Assembly (NCBI GenBank): GCA_046329235.1
Contig: JAXLVA010000001.1
Span: 3,286,001 to 3,350,000, forward strand
Length of the DNA stretch: 64,000 nucleotides
Source: JALONH01 sp046329235
GTDB lineage: Bacteria > Bacteroidota > Bacteroidia > Cytophagales > Cytophagaceae
Direction: 5' to 3'
The translations under genes were made by a program, and so were the position numbers. The notes under the pieces are model-generated. The model saw nothing but the letters and a program-made list of their open reading frames with translations. It was not told the origin of the DNA and did not search any database. Shown piece after piece: positions 16,425 to 24,808 of the stretch (position 1 is its first letter; every line of letters starts with the position of its first letter).

Positions 16425-16485
16425 AGAAGCCTGTTTCACTTTATTCTGTCATTACTAGAAAGGGAAATATTCTGTTGTGAAGTAA

Positions 16486-17226
16486 TTACTTCTTATTAAA
16501 AAAGACAGCTAACGCTTTTTTGTAAAAGCCGTTCATCATGGACTTCTGTTGGTGAATGGCTTCTTGACTCAAAGAGGAATCGAAATCAAGATTGCTTTTA
16601 ATAGAATGTTTTAAAAGCGAAAGAGAACTTTGCGGGTATTTACTCCAACGTTCGTTTGTTGATTCAAAAGATGTACTCTCCTCAATTAGTTCATGAATCA
16701 GTTTTTTATTCATTAAATCCTTTGCAGATAATTTAGCAGAGTGAAGTAATAAATTCATTGCTTCTGTGGAGCCTACTTTTTCTTTTAATAAGTAAGACAT
16801 TCCGGTGTCAGGTTGCAATCCTAAGGAAATAAAAGGGAAATGCATGCTGGCATTCGCATCACCGATGATGTAATCACAGCATAATACTAAAGATGCTCCG
16901 GCACCACTTGCTACTCCGGTTAGGTGACAAACAACAAACTTCTTGTTGTGATAAATACTTTTAGCTAATGGATTGAATAATTCTTCTACAATGGTTTGCG
17001 TAGTGGAAGGGTCTATGGAATCTGCCCATTGCAAATCCAAACCGGCACAAAAACCTTTGCCTTCTGCCGTAAACAAAATGAATTCTATGGATTCATTTTC
17101 ACTTGCACTAAGAAAAGCCTCAGTTAATTCTTTAATCAAAGTAGGGTGTAATGCATTATACTTTTGAGGTTCGGATAGTCGAATCTCAATTCCTTTATTA
17201 TGTGATATAATTTTTACACCAGACAT
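16486..17226 (-). CDS. Enoyl-CoA hydratase/isomerase family protein (PaaG-like)
   Basis: Crotonase-fold enzyme acting on acyl-CoA thioesters. The oxyanion-hole segments are present: GKGFCAGLDL (57-65) and GVASGAGASLVL (104-115). The usual catalytic Glu of hydratases in the PE-x-x-LG loop is replaced (FPFISLGLQPDTGMSYLL), while Asp140 in QPDTG matches the catalytic Asp of PaaG-type isomerases. So an isomerase on a ring or unsaturated acyl-CoA is more likely than a classical hydratase. No other phenylacetate genes are near, so the pathway stays open. Its start is 1 bp after the stop of the PAP2-like gene; the three minus-strand genes from rpoN onward are tightly packed. Confidence 0.88.
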   Translation of the reverse strand: MSGVKIISHNKGIEIRLSEPQKYNALHPTLIKELTEAFLSASENESIEFILFTAEGKGFCAGLDLQWADSIDPSTTQTIVEELFNPLAKSIYHNKKFVVCHLTGVASGAGASLVLCCDYIIGDANASMHFPFISLGLQPDTGMSYLLKEKVGSTEAMNLLLHSAKLSAKDLMNKKLIHELIEESTSFESTNERWSKYPQSSLSLLKHSIKSNLDFDSSLSQEAIHQQKSMMNGFYKKALAVFFNKK

Positions 17227-17227
17227 T

Positions 17228-17893
17228 TTAAATGAAGACTAATTCATATAAACCAATTATGGAAACTAGAATGCCAAACAAATAGCCTACATATACTTCT
17301 ACGGTAGAATGTGCTTGAAGTTGTAATCTGCTGGATATAACAATACCACTTAAGAGTATACTACCAACAAAAGGGAATAATAGATAATTATTTTGAATAG
17401 AATGATGTAGAATCATTAAGCATCCTGTTGTTAGACCCCATGCAGTGGCATGAGCACTAATTTTCCAAAAACTATTAATAAACGTCACTGCCAAAATTCC
17501 TATAGTAAATGTAGTAAGCAGGATGATAATCAATATAGGAGAATTAAGTTGAGTGAACATTAGCCATGTAATACCGCTATAAATAATCCCGGTGAATAAA
17601 AAGGGTAATGTCCGCTCCTTTTTATCGTTCATGTTAAAGGATTTAATTCCAACAAAACGATTGAGTATAAAGTAAAATAATGACAGAGATGCCAATGGTA
17701 TTATAGCAGTAGTAATAAATAGAAGAATCAAATAGATTAATATTTGAACTTCTGTTAACGGATAGAAGATATAACCGGCCCAATAAAAAAGTGCTGTAAA
17801 TAAATAAGTCGGCAGGAAGATAGGATGAAGAATTACGGAAAGGAAATAAGCCAACTTGTTTGACCAGCCTTCTAAATGGGTGCTTTCGGACAT
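17228..17893 (-). CDS. PAP2-like integral membrane protein
   Basis: A 221-residue protein with about six membrane segments. Diverged phosphatase motifs of the PAP2 superfamily can be seen: KKERTLPF (for KxxxxxxRP), KISAHATAWG (for PSGH) and SRLQLQAHSTVEVYVGYLFG (for SRxxxxxHxxxDVxxG). The Arg and both His are kept, so lipid-phosphate or undecaprenyl-diphosphate phosphatase activity is possible, though the Ser of PSGH and the first motif are altered. The ATG at 17893 is 4 bp after the rpoN stop, so it is likely co-transcribed with rpoN. Confidence 0.78.
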   Translation of the reverse strand: MSESTHLEGWSNKLAYFLSVILHPIFLPTYLFTALFYWAGYIFYPLTEVQILIYLILLFITTAIIPLASLSLFYFILNRFVGIKSFNMNDKKERTLPFLFTGIIYSGITWLMFTQLNSPILIIILLTTFTIGILAVTFINSFWKISAHATAWGLTTGCLMILHHSIQNNYLLFPFVGSILLSGIVISSRLQLQAHSTVEVYVGYLFGILVSIIGLYELVFI

Positions 17894-17897
17894 AGGA

Positions 17898-19358
17898 TTA
17901 TAATTCTTTTCGTAAACGGGCCACCGGTATATTTAATTGTTCACGGTATTTAGCCACCGTTCTTCGAGCAATGGTATAACCTTTCTTTTGTAATAATTTT
18001 TCAAGCTTTTCATCCGACAGCGGTTTGTGCTTATCCTCTGCGTCAATTAATTCTCTTAAGATTTGTTTTACTTCACGGCTCGACGCATCTTCGCCTGATT
18101 CAGTAGCAATACCTTCAGAGAAAAAGTATTTCAAAGGATAAATTCCAAACTCTGTTTGTACTGCTTTGCTGTTCGCTACACGAGATACCGTAGAAATATC
18201 CATTTGAATTTTATCTGCAATATCTTTTAATATCATCGGTTTTAGAAAACTTTCATCGCCTTCTAAAAAGAAGTCGTGCTGGTATTCTAATATCGCATGC
18301 ATCGTTTTTAACAAAGTTTGTTGACGTTGTTTAATGGCATCAATAAACCATTTAGCCGCATCCAATTTTTGCTTAACAAACGAGACCGCTTCTTTTAATT
18401 TTTTATCTGTCTTTGCACTCTTGTCATAAGTGTCAAACATTTCCGCATAAGAGCGACTTACACGTAACTCAGGAGCATTCTTACTGTTTAAAAATAACTC
18501 TAATTGTCCATTGTTATTCTGTAAAATGAAATCAGGAATGATGTATTGTGATTTTATGTCGTCACCACTACCTGCACCAGGTTTCGGATTTAAGCGTGTG
18601 ATTAGACGAACGGCTAATTTTATTTCTTCATCTTCTACCTCTAATTTCTTTTGAATTTTATCGTAGTGTTTTTTAGTAAACTCGTCGAAGTGTTCAGATA
18701 TAATTTTTCTAGCTAGAATAACTACTGGGTCATCGTCGTCTTTACGCTCTAACTGAAGTAGTAAACATTCTTTTAAATCTCTAGCTGCAATTCCTGCCGG
18801 ATCGAAGTCTTGAATTTTAAATAGCAACTCTTCTAATTCTTCGACATTGGTTTCAAGGTTTTGAGAGAAAGCTATATCATCCACGATTAACTCTAACTCT
18901 CTACGCACGTAGCCATCTTCATCGATGCTACCTATAATCTGCTCCGCAATTTTATGCTGACGTTCATCTAATCGTAAGAAACCTAATTGAGCCAACAACG
19001 ATTCTTGAAGAGAAGCACCACCAACGATAGGCATTTCTCTGTCCTCATCATCCGGATTAGGACCGTCACCTTGCATTTTATAACCTGCAATATCTTCGTC
19101 TCGGATATAGTCTCCTACATCCAGTTCTGTATCCGAACTGAACTCATCGGAACTTTCTCCGTCAAAATCGTCTGATTCGGAATTTGAATCCTCTGAAGAA
19201 AGCGATTCAGCCCCTTCTTCTAAAGCGGGATTTATCTCTAATTCCTCTTCAATTCTTGTATTTAATTCAGATATAGGTATTTGCAATAGCTTAATAAATT
19301 GAATCTGCTGAGGAGACAATTTTTGACCTAACTGCTGTTGTAAACTTAGTTTTGACAT
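17898..19358 (-). CDS. rpoN: RNA polymerase sigma-54 factor
   Basis: Directs RNA polymerase to -24/-12 promoters under AAA+ activators. Region I is at the N-terminus (QQQLGQKLSPQQIQFIKLLQIP, Gln/Leu-rich), followed by an acidic region II of about 80 residues, the core-binding domain (about 105-300), an HTH (MDISTVSRVANSK) and the RpoN box ARRTVAKYRE at 464-473, which reads the -24 element. It has 486 residues, full length. It is divergent from asnS and heads the run rpoN-PAP2-crotonase. No sigma-54 activator gene is seen in the window; the PAS kinase pair at 1068-3640 does not include an AAA+ output. Confidence 0.96.
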   Translation of the reverse strand: MSKLSLQQQLGQKLSPQQIQFIKLLQIPISELNTRIEEELEINPALEEGAESLSSEDSNSESDDFDGESSDEFSSDTELDVGDYIRDEDIAGYKMQGDGPNPDDEDREMPIVGGASLQESLLAQLGFLRLDERQHKIAEQIIGSIDEDGYVRRELELIVDDIAFSQNLETNVEELEELLFKIQDFDPAGIAARDLKECLLLQLERKDDDDPVVILARKIISEHFDEFTKKHYDKIQKKLEVEDEEIKLAVRLITRLNPKPGAGSGDDIKSQYIIPDFILQNNNGQLELFLNSKNAPELRVSRSYAEMFDTYDKSAKTDKKLKEAVSFVKQKLDAAKWFIDAIKQRQQTLLKTMHAILEYQHDFFLEGDESFLKPMILKDIADKIQMDISTVSRVANSKAVQTEFGIYPLKYFFSEGIATESGEDASSREVKQILRELIDAEDKHKPLSDEKLEKLLQKKGYTIARRTVAKYREQLNIPVARLRKEL

Positions 19359-19385
19359 TAGTTTTCAGTAAAAACGGCTATGAAC

Positions 19386-19410
19386 TTAGGTAGTAACCTA
19401 AACAAAAATA
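19386..19410 (-). promoter_or_regulatory. Putative rpoN promoter -7 box with adjoining inverted repeat
   Basis: On the minus strand TATTTTTG (19403-19410) matches the -7 consensus, 45 bp before the rpoN ATG. Immediately downstream, TTAGGT-N4-ACCTAA (19386-19401) could be a 5'-leader hairpin or a regulator site. No clear -33 element. Confidence 0.45.
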
Positions 19411-19488
19411 GGGCATTTTTTGAATAATGAATGAAAATATCCTTTTTTTGCGCCTACTTTCGTCTGATATCTTAACAATATTTATACC

Positions 19489-20880
19489 GTGTCTAGAATT
19501 AAAATAAAAAATCTTTTACGAGAAGCCGCTCAATATACCGGCAAAACCATTGAAGTAAAAGGTTGGGTACGTTCCAAAAGAGGGAATAAGCATGTTTCAT
19601 TTATTGCCCTAAATGATGGTTCTACTATTCATACTTTTCAAGTGGTATGTGAAGCAACTAAATTCACTGATGAGCAATTAAAAGATGTGACTACCGGTGC
19701 ATGTATTAAAGCTGTTGGTTTAGTAGTCGCTTCTCAAGGTGCTGGCCAAACGGTAGAAATGCAAGCAGAAAGCATTGAAGTGATTGGTAAAGCAGATCCT
19801 GAAACATATCCATTACAAAAGAAAGGACATTCGTTAGAGTTCTTAAGAGAGATAGCTCACTTGCGTCCTAGAACTAATACGTTTGGTGCTGTGTTGCGTA
19901 TGCGTCACGCAATGGCTTATGCAATACATAAATTCTTTAACGATAAAGGATTCTTCTATTTACACACACCTATTGTTACAGGTTCTGATGCAGAAGGTGC
20001 AGGTGCTATGTTCCAAGTAACAACCTTAGATTTAAATAACATTCCTAAAACACCGGAAGGTATTGATTTCAGTCAAGACTTCTTTGGTAAAGCTACAAAC
20101 TTAACAGTATCCGGACAATTGGAAGGAGAGTTAGGAGCGATGGCTTTAGGAGAGATTTATACTTTTGGTCCAACATTTAGAGCAGAGAATTCAAATACTA
20201 CTCGTCACTTAGCAGAATTCTGGATGATAGAGCCTGAGATGGCTTTCTATGAGTTGAAAGACAATATGGATTTAGCAGAAGAGTTTTTGAAGTATGTTAT
20301 CAAATATGCTTTAGAACACTGTGCCGATGATTTAAAATTCTTAAATGAAATGTATGATAAAGAATTGATTCAACGTTTAGAGAGCGTGTCGAATGATTCT
20401 TTCGTACGTTTGACGTATACAGAAGCAGTTGAGATATTAAAAACTGCTAAACAAAAATTCGAATACAAAGTAGATTGGGGAACTGATTTACAATCGGAGC
20501 ACGAGCGTTACTTAGTAGAGAAACATTTTGGTAAGCCCGTTATCTTAACCAACTATCCGAAAGAAATCAAAGCTTTCTACATGAAGCAAGATGAGGATGG
20601 TAAAACGGTAAAAGCCATGGATGTTTTATTCCCTGGTATAGGCGAAATTATCGGAGGTTCTCAAAGAGAAGATAACCTAGATAAATTGGTAGCTCGTTGC
20701 CAAGAAGTAGGAATTCATGAAAAAGATATATGGTGGTACCTAGAAACCAGAAAATTCGGTTCCGCTCCACATAGTGGTTTTGGGTTAGGTTTTGAACGAT
20801 TAATGTTGTTTGTGACTGGCATGGGGAACATTAGAGACGTTATACCATTCCCAAGAACACCTAAAAATGCAGAATTTTAA
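19489..20880 (+). CDS. asnS: Asparagine--tRNA ligase (GTG start)
   Basis: Charges tRNA-Asn. An OB-fold anticodon domain (about 1-115, starting IEVKGWVRSKR) precedes the class II catalytic core with motif 2 (FGPTFRAENSNTTRHLAEF) and motif 3 (SGFGLGFERLMLFVTG) near the end. Its 463 residues are full length. No ATG precedes the conserved N-terminus in frame, so GTG 19489 is the start. The sequence signature (WMIEPEMAF after motif 2) is asparaginyl rather than aspartyl. It is divergent from rpoN. The tRNA cluster follows but has its own promoter. Confidence 0.95.
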   Translation: MSRIKIKNLLREAAQYTGKTIEVKGWVRSKRGNKHVSFIALNDGSTIHTFQVVCEATKFTDEQLKDVTTGACIKAVGLVVASQGAGQTVEMQAESIEVIGKADPETYPLQKKGHSLEFLREIAHLRPRTNTFGAVLRMRHAMAYAIHKFFNDKGFFYLHTPIVTGSDAEGAGAMFQVTTLDLNNIPKTPEGIDFSQDFFGKATNLTVSGQLEGELGAMALGEIYTFGPTFRAENSNTTRHLAEFWMIEPEMAFYELKDNMDLAEEFLKYVIKYALEHCADDLKFLNEMYDKELIQRLESVSNDSFVRLTYTEAVEILKTAKQKFEYKVDWGTDLQSEHERYLVEKHFGKPVILTNYPKEIKAFYMKQDEDGKTVKAMDVLFPGIGEIIGGSQREDNLDKLVARCQEVGIHEKDIWWYLETRKFGSAPHSGFGLGFERLMLFVTGMGNIRDVIPFPRTPKNAEF

Positions 20881-20930
20881 TCCTAATACTCAGGGGAGTG
20901 CAGAATTTACGGAGAATTTTTTATCAAAAA

Positions 20931-20961
20931 TTTGAATATCCCGAAAAACCCTATAATTTTG
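20931..20961 (+). promoter_or_regulatory. Promoter of the tRNA-Tyr/Gly/Thr-tuf unit
   Basis: TTTG (20931-20934), a 19-bp spacer and TAATTTTG (20954-20961): an exact match to the Bacteroidota vegetative promoter. The predicted start is about 50 bp before tRNA-Tyr. It is the only good promoter seen between asnS and tuf, so the three tRNAs and tuf are probably one transcript. Confidence 0.8.
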
Positions 20962-21019
20962 CATTCCCTAAAAAATCAGAAAGAGTCAAATCAATCGAGT
21001 TAAGAAGGGAAAAGTTGCC

Positions 21020-21102
21020 GGGGAAATACCAAAGCGGCCAACTGGGGCAGACTGTAAATCTGCTGACTTATGTCTTCCAAGGTTCGAATCCTTGTTTCCC
21101 CA
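21020..21102 (+). tRNA. tRNA-Tyr (GTA)
   Basis: An 83-nt class II tRNA: acceptor GGGGAAA/TTTCCCC, anticodon GTA at 21054-21056, a long variable arm, T-loop GGTTCGAATCC, discriminator A. CCA is not encoded. Confidence 0.95.
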
Positions 21103-21128
21103 CTAAGACGCACCAGAGTCTTTCAAAA

Positions 21129-21204
21129 GCGGGAGTAGCTCAGCTGGTAGAGCGATAGCCTTCCAAGCTATAGGTCGCGGGTTCGAACCTCGTCTCCCGC
21201 TCCA
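21129..21204 (+). tRNA. tRNA-Gly (TCC)
   Basis: Acceptor GCGGGAG/CTCCCGC, D-arm AGCTCAGCTGGTAGAGC, anticodon loop CTTCCAA with TCC at 21162-21164, T-loop GGTTCGAACC, discriminator T at 21201. The next bases are CCA (21202-21204), so the 3' CCA appears encoded here, unlike the three other tRNAs of the window; this may be chance. Confidence 0.95.
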
Positions 21205-21328
21205 AAAAAAGTTCTTCGCCTAACAAGAAGAACAGGAGCAAGAAGCAGAAATGCTTTAGAATTCCTAAATGAAAAGGGAAGGGATGGCTTGTGCTTTCTC
21301 TTTTATTTGTTGTTAGGGAAAAAATTAG
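21205..21328 (+). other. tRNA-Gly/tRNA-Thr spacer with a hairpin
   Basis: A 124-bp spacer without a gene. It holds a perfect 7-bp inverted repeat GTTCTTC-N9-GAAGAAC (21211-21233) without a following T run, so it looks like a processing or spacer hairpin rather than a terminator. Nothing else is seen. Confidence 0.4.
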
Positions 21329-21401
21329 GCCGATGTAGCTCAGCTGGTAGAGTACTTCCATGGTAAGGAAGGGGTCACGGGTTCGAGCCCCGTCATTGGC
21401 T
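21329..21401 (+). tRNA. tRNA-Thr (GGT)
   Basis: A 73-nt tRNA: acceptor GCCGATG/CATTGGC with one G-U pair, anticodon stem CTTCC/GGAAG, anticodon GGT at 21362-21364, T-loop GGTTCGAGCC, discriminator T, no encoded CCA. It lies 63 bp before tuf. Confidence 0.95.
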
Positions 21402-21464
21402 CTAAAAATTAAAAGTGTAACAATTAAATTGTTTTATAACCCCTTAAATTGAGGATTTTCAAAT

Positions 21465-22652
21465 ATGGCAAAAGAGAATTTTGACCGTTCCAAACCACAC
21501 GTAAACGTAGGTACAATCGGTCACGTTGACCACGGTAAAACTACATTAACCGCTGCGATCACTAAAGTACTAGCTGAAAAAGGTTTAGCAGAGAAAAGAG
21601 ATTTCTCTACTATTGACAACGCTCCAGAAGAAAAAGAAAGAGGTATCACAATCAATACTTCTCACGTTGAGTACGCTACTGCAAATCGTCACTATGCACA
21701 CGTTGACTGTCCAGGTCACGCGGATTATGTGAAGAACATGGTTACTGGTGCTGCTCAGATGGATGGTGCAATCCTTGTGGTTGCTGCTACTGATGGTCCA
21801 ATGCCTCAAACTCGTGAACACATCCTTCTTGCTCGTCAGGTAGGTGTACCTTCAATGGTTGTATTCATGAACAAAGTTGACTTAGTTGACGATCCTGAAT
21901 TATTAGAATTAGTTGAAATGGAAGTTCGCGAATTATTGAGCTTCTATAACTTCCCTGGTGACACTATGACTATCGTTAAAGGTTCTGCTTTAGGTGGTCT
22001 TAACGGTGATGCTAAATGGGTAGCAACTATCGAAGAATTAATGGATGCTGTTGATAAAGATATTCCAATTCCTGCTCGTTTAGTTGACCTTCCTTTCTTG
22101 ATGCCTGTTGAAGACGTATTCTCGATTACTGGTCGTGGTACTGTTGCTACAGGTCGTATCGAAAGAGGTGTAATCAACTCTGGTGAAGCAGTAGATATCA
22201 TCGGTTTCGGTGCTGAAAACTTGAAATCTACAGTTACAGGTGTTGAAATGTTCCGTAAAATCCTTGATAGAGGAGAAGCTGGTGATAACGTAGGTCTATT
22301 GTTACGTGGTATTGAGAAAACTGATATCAAACGTGGTATGGTTATCTGTAAGCCAGGTTCAGTAAAACCTCACACTGAATTCAAAGCTGAAGTTTACGTA
22401 TTATCAAAAGAAGAAGGTGGACGTCACACTCCATTCTTCAACAAATACCGTCCTCAGTTCTACATGAGAACTACAGACGTTACAGGTGAAATCGAATTAC
22501 CAGCTGGTACTGAGATGGTTATGCCTGGTGATAACATCACAATCACAGTAAAATTAATCGCTCCAGTTGCAATGGAAAAAGGTCTACGTTTCGCTATCCG
22601 TGAAGGTGGTAGAACAGTAGGTGCTGGTCAGGTAACTGAGATTATAAAATAA
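21465..22652 (+). CDS. tuf: Elongation factor Tu
   Basis: GTPase that delivers aminoacyl-tRNA to the ribosomal A site. P-loop GHVDHGKT at 19-26, switch II DCPGHADYVKNM, NKVD and the three-domain chain of 395 residues are all intact. It follows tRNA-Thr and is closed by a hairpin at 22671. Codon use is strongly biased, as for a highly expressed gene. No second tuf gene lies by fusA, whose operon continues directly to rpsJ, so tuf may be single copy. Confidence 0.99.
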   Translation: MAKENFDRSKPHVNVGTIGHVDHGKTTLTAAITKVLAEKGLAEKRDFSTIDNAPEEKERGITINTSHVEYATANRHYAHVDCPGHADYVKNMVTGAAQMDGAILVVAATDGPMPQTREHILLARQVGVPSMVVFMNKVDLVDDPELLELVEMEVRELLSFYNFPGDTMTIVKGSALGGLNGDAKWVATIEELMDAVDKDIPIPARLVDLPFLMPVEDVFSITGRGTVATGRIERGVINSGEAVDIIGFGAENLKSTVTGVEMFRKILDRGEAGDNVGLLLRGIEKTDIKRGMVICKPGSVKPHTEFKAEVYVLSKEEGGRHTPFFNKYRPQFYMRTTDVTGEIELPAGTEMVMPGDNITITVKLIAPVAMEKGLRFAIREGGRTVGAGQVTEIIK

Positions 22653-22670
22653 TTCAATTTACTGAATAAT

Positions 22671-22702
22671 AATGGGTTTTTGCCTTCCAGCAGAAACCCA
22701 TT
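22671..22702 (+). terminator. Hairpin terminator after tuf
   Basis: AATGGGTTT ... AAACCCATT, 9 bp with an inner GC/GC pair, is followed by TTGTTTATT, a weak T tract. Its right end overlaps the -33 element of the next promoter. Confidence 0.6.
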
Positions 22703-22756
22703 TGTTTATTCATAAAATTGTTAATATCTTTGCAGTCCCTTTCTCAGAAAAAGGGA
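22701..22756 (+). promoter_or_regulatory. Promoter of tRNA-Trp/secE/nusG/rplKAJL with 5' hairpin
   Basis: TTTG (22701-22704), 20-bp spacer, TATCTTTG (22725-22732), then CAG. Immediately afterwards TCCCTTT-N7-AAAGGGA (22736-22756) forms a 7-bp hairpin that would be the extreme 5' end of the RNA. Confidence 0.8.
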
Positions 22757-22762
22757 GTGCAT

Positions 22763-22833
22763 ACGGGTGTAGTTCAAGGGTAGAATGTCGGTCTCCAAAA
22801 CCGCTGATGGGAGTTCGAATCTCTCCACCCGTG
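22763..22833 (+). tRNA. tRNA-Trp (CCA)
   Basis: A 71-nt tRNA: acceptor ACGGGTG/CACCCGT, anticodon loop CTCCAAA with CCA at 22795-22797, T-loop GAGTTCGAATCTC, discriminator G; no encoded CCA end. It lies 22 bp before secE, a common arrangement. Confidence 0.95.
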
Positions 22834-22855
22834 CACGAAAGGCATTTATAAAAGT

Positions 22856-23038
22856 ATGAAACGATTTATACAATTTGTAGAAGGATCAATCCAGGAGCTT
22901 AAGGACAATGTGTCTTGGTCTTCATGGTCAGAGCTACAAAGTAGTTCAATTATTGTATTAATAGCATCTGTCATTATCGCAGCCATTATTGCAGTAATTG
23001 ACTTGACGTTTAAATACTTAATAGGAAACATCTATTAA
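22856..23038 (+). CDS. secE: Preprotein translocase subunit SecE
   Basis: The small clamp subunit of the SecYEG channel. Its 60 residues are the minimal one-helix form: an amphipathic N-terminal helix (FIQFVEGSIQELKDNVSW, with the conserved W) and a single membrane segment (about 31-55). It lies between tRNA-Trp and nusG, the classic order. Its partner SecY is encoded at 47083. Confidence 0.94.
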   Translation: MKRFIQFVEGSIQELKDNVSWSSWSELQSSSIIVLIASVIIAAIIAVIDLTFKYLIGNIY

Positions 23039-23058
23039 TCTTACTTTCTTTTTAGACC

Positions 23059-23616
23059 ATGAGCGAATTACAGTGGTATGTGGTAAAGGCCGTAAGTGGT
23101 CAAGAAAAAAAGGTAAAAACATACCTAGAAAATGAAATCATCCGCCAGAAATTGGTTGATTTTATCCCTCAGGTGTTGATACCGGCAGAGAAAGTATATG
23201 AAATGCGCAACGGTAAGAAGCGCGTTCGTGAAAGAAGTCTTTTCGCAGGATATGTACTTATACAGGCAGATTTAAATCACGGAGAAGCGACCCACGTGAT
23301 CACCAGCATTCCTGGTGTTCTCGGCTTCCTAGGATCGTCCGATGGTGCTGCTACTAAAAAACCTACTCCTTTACGTCAATCTGAGGTGAACCGAATACTT
23401 GGTACGGTCGAGGCAGCTCAAGAAGGGGAGGTTAAACTGGATACTCCGTACTACGTGGGCGAAACCATCAAAGTGATGGATGGTCCATTCAGTGGGTTTA
23501 CAGGATCTGTAGAAGAAGTATTTGAAGAAAAGAAAAAGCTAAACGTAATGGTGAAAATTTTCGGAAGAAACACACCAGTTGAGCTTCATTATATACAAGT
23601 AGAAAAACTCCAATAA
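23059..23616 (+). CDS. nusG: Transcription termination/antitermination protein NusG
   Basis: Binds the RNA polymerase clamp and links it to ribosome or Rho. The 185 residues comprise the NGN domain (WYVVKAVSGQEKKVK at the start, RSLFAGYVLIQ in the middle) and a C-terminal KOW domain (VMDGPFSGFTGSVEEV). It is the standard NusG rather than an UpxY/LoaP-type specialised paralogue, given its place between secE and rplK. Confidence 0.97.
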   Translation: MSELQWYVVKAVSGQEKKVKTYLENEIIRQKLVDFIPQVLIPAEKVYEMRNGKKRVRERSLFAGYVLIQADLNHGEATHVITSIPGVLGFLGSSDGAATKKPTPLRQSEVNRILGTVEAAQEGEVKLDTPYYVGETIKVMDGPFSGFTGSVEEVFEEKKKLNVMVKIFGRNTPVELHYIQVEKLQ

Positions 23617-23623
23617 TTACACC

Positions 23624-24067
23624 ATGGCAAAGGAAATAACCGGATATCTGAAGTTACAGGTAAAAGGTGGTCAGGCTAACCCTGCACCTCCAATTGGTCC
23701 TGCTTTAGGTTCCAAAGGTTTGAATATCATGGAGTTCTGTAAGCAATTCAATGCTAGAACTCAGGAAAAACAAGGCGTGGTATTACCGGTATTAATTACA
23801 ATCTATACAGATAAGTCATTTGACTTCGTAATTAAAACTCCTCCGGCAGCAATACTTATCGCTGAGGCCGCTAAAGTTAAAAAGGGATCTGCAGAACCTA
23901 ACCGTTCAAAAGTAGGCTCTGTAACTTGGGATCAAGTGCGTCAAATCGCAGAAACAAAAATGCCTGATTTGAATGCCTTCAAAATTGAATCAGCAATGAA
24001 AATGGTAGCTGGTACTGCTCGTTCAATGGGTATTACAGTTACCGGTAAAGCACCTTGGGAGAACTAA
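23624..24067 (+). CDS. rplK: Ribosomal protein L11
   Basis: Part of the GTPase-associated centre; binds 23S rRNA helices 43-44. The N-terminal GQANPAPPIGPALGSKGLNIMEF segment (thiostrepton-site prolines) and the C-terminal rRNA-binding domain are complete in 147 residues. It is 7 bp after nusG and 13 bp before rplA. Confidence 0.98.
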   Translation: MAKEITGYLKLQVKGGQANPAPPIGPALGSKGLNIMEFCKQFNARTQEKQGVVLPVLITIYTDKSFDFVIKTPPAAILIAEAAKVKKGSAEPNRSKVGSVTWDQVRQIAETKMPDLNAFKIESAMKMVAGTARSMGITVTGKAPWEN

Positions 24068-24080
24068 TCATTAACACATC

Positions 24081-24779
24081 ATGGCAAAATTGACCAAAAA
24101 ACAAAAATTGGCTCTCAGCAAATTTGATGTCAACAAAGAGTATTCTCTGTCTGAGGCTTCATCAATTATTAAAGATATCACTTTAACGAAATTCGACGCG
24201 TCTGTAGACATCGATATTCGTTTAGGTGTTGATCCTAAAAAATCTGACCAAATGGTTCGCGGTATCGTGACGCTTCCCCACGGAACCGGTAAGGATGTAC
24301 GAGTATTAGTACTTTGTACTCCGGATAAAGCACAAGAGGCTAAAGAAGCCGGTGCAGACCATGTTGGCTTAGATGACTATATCAGCAAAATCGAACAAGG
24401 CTGGTTAGACATCGATGTTATCATCACGATGCCTACCGTTATGGCTAAAGTTGGTAAGCTTGGTAAAGTTTTAGGACCACGTAACTTAATGCCTAACCCT
24501 AAAGCCGGAACTGTTACTCTGGACGTGGCTAAAGCTGTTAAGGAAGTTAAAGCTGGTAAAATTGACTTCAAAGTTGACAAATTCGGTATCGTACATACCT
24601 CTATTGGTAAGTCGTCTTTCTCTCCAGAGAAAATCGCTGATAACGCTGTTGAAGTTTTACAAACCATTGCAAAACTAAAGCCCGCTTCTGCTAAAGGTAC
24701 ATACATCAAAAGTATCACCCTTTCTAGCACGATGAGTCCGGGTATCTCTATTGACAAAAACTCAGTCGTAGGTTTATAA
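24081..24779 (+). CDS. rplA: Ribosomal protein L1
   Basis: Forms the L1 stalk that handles E-site tRNA; in many bacteria it also represses its own operon. The 232-residue two-domain protein has the signature VGKLGKVLGPRNLMPNPKAGT. No L1-like operator hairpin is obvious before rplK, so the mode of feedback here is unclear. Confidence 0.98.
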   Translation: MAKLTKKQKLALSKFDVNKEYSLSEASSIIKDITLTKFDASVDIDIRLGVDPKKSDQMVRGIVTLPHGTGKDVRVLVLCTPDKAQEAKEAGADHVGLDDYISKIEQGWLDIDVIITMPTVMAKVGKLGKVLGPRNLMPNPKAGTVTLDVAKAVKEVKAGKIDFKVDKFGIVHTSIGKSSFSPEKIADNAVEVLQTIAKLKPASAKGTYIKSITLSSTMSPGISIDKNSVVGL

Positions 24780-24808
24780 TTTAATCAAGCGACTTAAAGA
24801 GTACGAAC

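Noticed and set aside
16479..16492. Palindrome GAAGTAATTACTTC between the GT2 gene and the crotonase gene
   Set aside because: It overlaps the crotonase stop codon and lacks a T run on either side; too weak to call a terminator or operator.
20898..21158. Open frame upstream of tuf
   Set aside because: It runs through a promoter and two tRNA genes, so it is not a coding region.
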